From positions 3,844,001 to 3,908,000 of the forward strand of contig NZ_CP046564.1 in assembly GCF_009818105.1 (NCBI RefSeq): a stretch of 64,000 bases of DNA, read 5' to 3'. Of this stretch, positions 60,930-64,000 are shown piece after piece. This DNA comes from Bacillus sp. N1-1. Its GTDB lineage: Bacteria > Bacillota > Bacilli > Bacillales > Guptibacillaceae. The notes beneath the pieces were generated by a model. It searched no databases, was not told the DNA's origin, and saw only the letters and a list, made by a program, of their open reading frames with translations. Within the stretch, counting starts at the first letter, position 1. Every line of letters starts with the position of its first letter. A program made the translations under genes and the position numbers.

Positions 60930-61551
60930 AAGTCCTTGAGTAGTGGATCACACAAGGGTCGTGTACGACTCTCCTAATCATAATGTGATGACGCATAAAA
61001 ACTCAGCCAAGAAGAAAGTGATTTTAACCTTTGATGACGGTCCAGGCCGCGTTCTCCCAGAGCTACTTGATATTCTAAAAACAGAGAAGGTACCAGCTAT
61101 GTTCTTCTGGCAGTCACGCCTTCTTTATCGAGACAGGCCGTGGAAAAGGGCGCTAGATGAAGGGCATGTCATTGGCACTCATTCGTGTAAACACCTTAAT
61201 TTCAGCAATCTCAGTTATGCCGAACAGTTTGAGGATCTCGAAAGAAGTAAACTAAAAATCGAGGCAATCACCGGTACCCCTGTGACTTATTTCAGACCGC
61301 CATTCGGGCGCTACGACCTTGCCACAACGAAAGCTGCTAGAGACCTCGGCTTAAAGACGGTCATGTGGCGCATCAGCTCCATGGATTGGGAACTCGCTTG
61401 TCATCCGGAAGAAATTTTGAGTAATGTCGTTCCAAACCTTGAAGATGGAGCGATTATTCTTCTGCACGAGCTGAAGCAAACGGTTCAAATATTGCCCGAG
61501 CTTATTAAACAGATACGCTCTGAGGGCTATGGATTTACCGTACTTTCATAG
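60922..61551 (+). pseudogene. Polysaccharide deacetylase, in-frame TGA at codon 6
   Basis: NodB-fold deacetylase with TFDDGPG, HSCKHLNFSNLS and RPPFGRYD and a complete C-terminus (HELKQTVQILPELIKQI). The natural-looking start ATG 60922 overlaps the glycosyltransferase by 8 bases and follows AAAGGGGATAACTCG, but its reading frame (MIKSP) stops at TGA 60937-60939 and continues in frame from GTG 60943 (202 residues). Either translation restarts at that GTG or an early stop mutation has silenced the gene. The domain itself is intact, so it may still be expressed. Confidence 0.6.
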
Positions 61552-61552
61552 A

Positions 61553-61593
61553 AAAAGAGGAGATGGCTAATTTTTATAGCCACCTCCTCTTTC
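61553..61593. terminator. Bidirectional terminator between deacetylase and mgtC
   Basis: AAAGAGGAG...GGCTA/TAGCC...CCTCCTCTTT with A and T runs on either side. Confidence 0.75.
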
Positions 61594-61614
61594 ATTGTAC
61601 ACAAAACGTCCTAT

Positions 61615-62289
61615 TTACCCCTCCACCTCAACCTCATTCACACCGTCCACTTTGCGAAGCAGTTCATAAATGTCTGTCGTATGATTTTTCTCAAACGTCA
61701 TTAGTTTAAGCTCAATCTGTGGATTTTTTTCTTTCGTATCACGAACCCGTACGTGACGAATTTCAAAGTCATTCGCCACAATTGATTTCATAAAATCACT
61801 CACGTTTACGCTTTTTTTCAGCGTTAACTTCGCCCGCATTTCCCGCTGCCTTAGGGCTTTTGGACCGATGCGCTTAATGATCCAGGGAAGGATATTTACG
61901 CTGAACAGGATAAGACCGGCACCAACGAACGCTTCATAGTAAAAACCGGCACCAGCCGCGATGCCTAATCCAGAGGCTCCCCAAATAATGGCAGCTGTCG
62001 TTAACCCTGAAATAGCATCATTGTTTCGTCTCAAGATTACGCCAGCACCGATAAAACCAATCCCAGAAACAATTTGAGCCGCTAACCGCATCGGATCTGT
62101 TCGGATATTCGAAGAAAGCTCAGCAAATGTTTCCGCGGACTCAATCGACACAATCGTTAACAAGCAGCTGCTGACCGCAATCACAATACACGTCTTTAAT
62201 CCAAGTGGCTTATGCTTTAATTCTCGCTCAATTCCAATCATTAATCCAAGTAAAGCAGAAACACATAATTTAATTAGAACAATCACCAT
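61615..62289 (-). CDS. MgtC/SapB family membrane protein (second copy)
   Basis: 224 residues, about four to five membrane helices: LCVSALLGLMIGIERELKHKPLG, SCLLTIVSIE, IVSGIGFIGAGVILRRNN, ISGLTTAAIIWGASGLGIAAGAGFY. The C-terminal ACT-like domain (MRAKLTLKKSVNVSDFM) is intact. Very similar to its neighbour. Family members act in magnesium homeostasis and virulence in some pathogens. Confidence 0.92.
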   Translation of the reverse strand: MVIVLIKLCVSALLGLMIGIERELKHKPLGLKTCIVIAVSSCLLTIVSIESAETFAELSSNIRTDPMRLAAQIVSGIGFIGAGVILRRNNDAISGLTTAAIIWGASGLGIAAGAGFYYEAFVGAGLILFSVNILPWIIKRIGPKALRQREMRAKLTLKKSVNVSDFMKSIVANDFEIRHVRVRDTKEKNPQIELKLMTFEKNHTTDIYELLRKVDGVNEVEVEG

Positions 62290-62392
62290 CGTTCGTCATC
62301 TCCACCGTTGAAATATAGAAGGACCGCATCTCTTTATTACCCTATTCACTTGAAGGAAATATTAGAATGAGGCGAAAGGTCATGTGTAGTAA

Positions 62393-62429
62393 TTCGACAA
62401 ATTGTGAGCAAAAACAGGGGACAGGCACC
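62393..62429 (-). repeat. REP-like element, copy k, between the mgtC genes
   Basis: TTCGACAAATTGTGAGCAAA then AACAGGGGACAGGCACC. The stem is slightly altered (GGGG/CACC). Ends 8 bases before the mgtC stop. Confidence 0.75.
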
Positions 62430-62437
62430 GCTAAGCA

Positions 62438-63112
62438 CTACCCTTCTACCTCAACAAACGTAGCTCCATTCAGATCTCTTAGCTGCTGATAAATACTAGT
62501 TGTATGGTTTGATTCGAAAGTAAGCAAGCGTAGCTCCACTTGATGGTCTTTTTCCTTCGTATCGCGCACCCGAACGTGCTTAATTTCAAAATCTTTCGCC
62601 TGGATTGTTTGCATAAATGCTGTGATGTCCGTCCCTTTTCGAAGCGTGATTTTTGCTCTCATTTCACGCTGCCTTAATTGACTTGGACCGATTTTTTTTA
62701 TTACCCACGGCAGGATATTCACGCTAAATAGGATTAAGCTTGCCCCAACGAACGCTTCAAAATAAAAGCCAGCGCCCGCTGCAATCCCAAGCCCAGATGC
62801 GCCCCATATAATTGCCGCTGTTGTTAGTCCTGAAATGGCATCGTTATTTCGTCTTAATATAACTCCAGCTCCAATAAAACCAATCCCCGAAACAACCTGG
62901 GCTGCTAGCCGCATTGGATCGGTTCGGATGTTTGGAGATATTTCAGAGAAAGTTTTCGCAGATTCGATCGAAACAATCGTTAATAAACAGCTGCTAACCG
63001 CGATGACCATACACGTCTTTAAACCGAGGGGTTTATGTTTTAATTCTCTTTCAATCCCAATCATCAGTCCTAGACAAGCTGATATACATAGTTTTACAAC
63101 GACAACCACCAT
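62438..63112 (-). CDS. MgtC/SapB family membrane protein (first copy)
   Basis: 224 residues. Same layout and motifs as the gene at 61615 (GLMIGIERELKHKPLGLKTC, FIGAGVILRRNNDAISG). ATG 63112 is chosen since GGAGGG lies about 10 bases upstream. The pair probably arose by recent tandem duplication with REP copy k between them. Confidence 0.92.
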   Translation of the reverse strand: MVVVVVKLCISACLGLMIGIERELKHKPLGLKTCMVIAVSSCLLTIVSIESAKTFSEISPNIRTDPMRLAAQVVSGIGFIGAGVILRRNNDAISGLTTAAIIWGASGLGIAAGAGFYFEAFVGASLILFSVNILPWVIKKIGPSQLRQREMRAKITLRKGTDITAFMQTIQAKDFEIKHVRVRDTKEKDHQVELRLLTFESNHTTSIYQQLRDLNGATFVEVEG

Positions 63113-63213
63113 ACGACAACCGCCCTCCAACAGGTATTTCTATTATTTTACCAGTAATAGGATCCTTGAATCAAAAAGAATTGCTACTATTGTTCATTTT
63201 GGTTAAAATGCGC

Positions 63214-63250
63214 AAAAAAAGAGCCGCTAGAGGGAACTCCGCGACTCTTA
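63214..63250 (-). terminator. Terminator of the yitT-like gene
   Basis: AAGAGTCGC...GCGGCTCTT followed by TTTTTTTG on the minus strand. Confidence 0.75.
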
Positions 63251-63266
63251 ATCTATTTTTCTTCCA

Positions 63267-64000
63267 TTAATGAATATCTTTTTTCTTGAAACGACCGCCT
63301 CGTACTTCTGCGATATCTGCCATCGCGAGGAACGCGGAATCGTCGTGGTCAGCCACAATATCTTTCAATTTCGCTTCTTCTAGTCGAGTGATCACGCAGA
63401 AAATCACTTTTTTGTCATCACCCGAAAAAGCGCCTTCCCCGTGCAAATACGTTACGCCTCTGCCTAGACGACTCAAAATCGCATCACCAAGTTCTTTGTG
63501 GTTGTCACTAATAATCCATACCGACTTCGACTCATCGAGACCTTTGATTGTAATATCAATCATTTTATAAGCAACATAGTATGCAAGAAGGGAATACATC
63601 GCACGATCAAAGCTAAATACAAATCCTGCGCTACCAAGAATAAAGAGGTTCGCAAACATGATGATTTCCCCCACTGAAAACGGAAGCTTTTTACTCGCAA
63701 GTATCGCAAGAATTTCCGTTCCATCAAGGGAACCACCAAAGCGAATCACAATGCCGACCCCAATTCCGAGAACAACCCCGCCAAACAAAGTGGCTAAAAG
63801 AATGTCATCTGTAAAAGCAGGAACAGGATGCAACAAAGCCGTCGAAATCGACAAAATCACAATTCCATAAAGCGTTGAAAGAGCAAAGGTTTTTCCAATT
63901 TGTTTGTATCCTATATAAATGAATGGAAGGTTTAGAATGAATAAGAAAATTCCCAGACCAATGCCACTTAAATGGGAGAGCATAATGGAAATACCAACAA
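63267..64000 (-). CDS. YitT/DUF2179 membrane protein, N-terminus cut by window edge
   Basis: At least 244 residues. Open to base 64000, where a GISIMLSHLSGIG segment shows the N-terminus lies beyond. About five membrane helices, GGSLDGTEILAI, and a C-terminal DUF2179 domain (SVWIISDNHKELGDAILSRLGRGVTYLHGEGAFSGDDKKVIFCVITR). An internal ATG at 63983 is not the true start. YitT proteins are putative transporters; substrate unknown. Confidence 0.9.
   Translation of the reverse strand, partial: VGISIMLSHLSGIGLGIFLFILNLPFIYIGYKQIGKTFALSTLYGIVILSISTALLHPVPAFTDDILLATLFGGVVLGIGVGIVIRFGGSLDGTEILAILASKKLPFSVGEIIMFANLFILGSAGFVFSFDRAMYSLLAYYVAYKMIDITIKGLDESKSVWIISDNHKELGDAILSRLGRGVTYLHGEGAFSGDDKKVIFCVITRLEEAKLKDIVADHDDSAFLAMADIAEVRGGRFKKKDIH

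Noticed and set aside
969..62429. CRISPR array made of the eleven repeats
   Set aside because: Copies are kilobases apart, in both orientations and without regular spacers; they are dispersed REP elements.

Overview
The window is from a low-GC Gram-positive of the Bacillaceae, probably an alkaliphilic or marine Bacillus relative. Most genes resemble Bacillus families, nearly all start codons have strong AGGAGG-type ribosome binding sites, and GTG and TTG starts are common. It also carries a SAM-I (S-box) riboswitch, cre-like CcpA sites and many U-tailed intrinsic terminators. The genus cannot be fixed from sequence alone. The left edge cuts tcyP and the right edge cuts a yitT-like gene.

Layout. 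1-850: cystine symporter tcyP (partial). 1.1-6.5 kb: a SAM-riboswitch operon, metQ-metN-metP, followed by an FMN 2-hydroxyacid oxidase and an iron-type dehydrogenase. 6.5-9.1 kb: S9 peptidase and a tightly controlled small protein. 9.1-24.8 kb: a peptidoglycan-sugar recycling island. It has secreted amiE-nagZ-namZ, then a ten-gene operon murP-mupG-murQ2-murR-hydrolase-ABC importer-murK-murQ1. 25.2-30.6 kb: tctCBA tricarboxylate transporter with a CitAB-type two-component system. 30.8-40.6 kb: nucleoside hydrolase and a Gram-positive version of the uncharacterised Escherichia coli yhf operon (yhfZ-Y-U-T-php-S-X-W), ending in a secreted SxxK hydrolase. 40.7-47.5 kb: LacI-KdgK-HxlA-HxlB-Eda-TRAP operon. 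47.7-64 kb: housekeeping and accessory genes, including a HisK-type phosphatase, GDPD, ankyrin lipoprotein, RAYT transposase, M20 and M28 peptidases, a type I toxin-antitoxin, PanF/YhdT, glycosyltransferase/deacetylase and two MgtC paralogs.

How genes work together. The mur island appears to encode two parallel routes into the cell that converge on MurNAc-6-P: a PTS route (MurP, MupG, MurQ2) and an ABC-importer plus kinase route (MurK, MurQ1). The S-box operon suggests use of 2-hydroxy analogues of methionine. The yhf operon has two matching inverted repeats (AATATAC-N8-GTATWTT), one at the yhfZ promoter and one before yhfY, which are good candidates for the YhfZ operator.

A dispersed short repeat (core GTGCCTGTCAC, then CCCG, then TTTGTCGAA) occurs at least eleven times. 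Its likely mobiliser is the REP-associated tyrosine transposase at 51.5-52.1 kb, which has a copy just upstream. Two copies lie inside the S9 peptidase coding sequence. No rRNA, tRNA or CRISPR array was seen.
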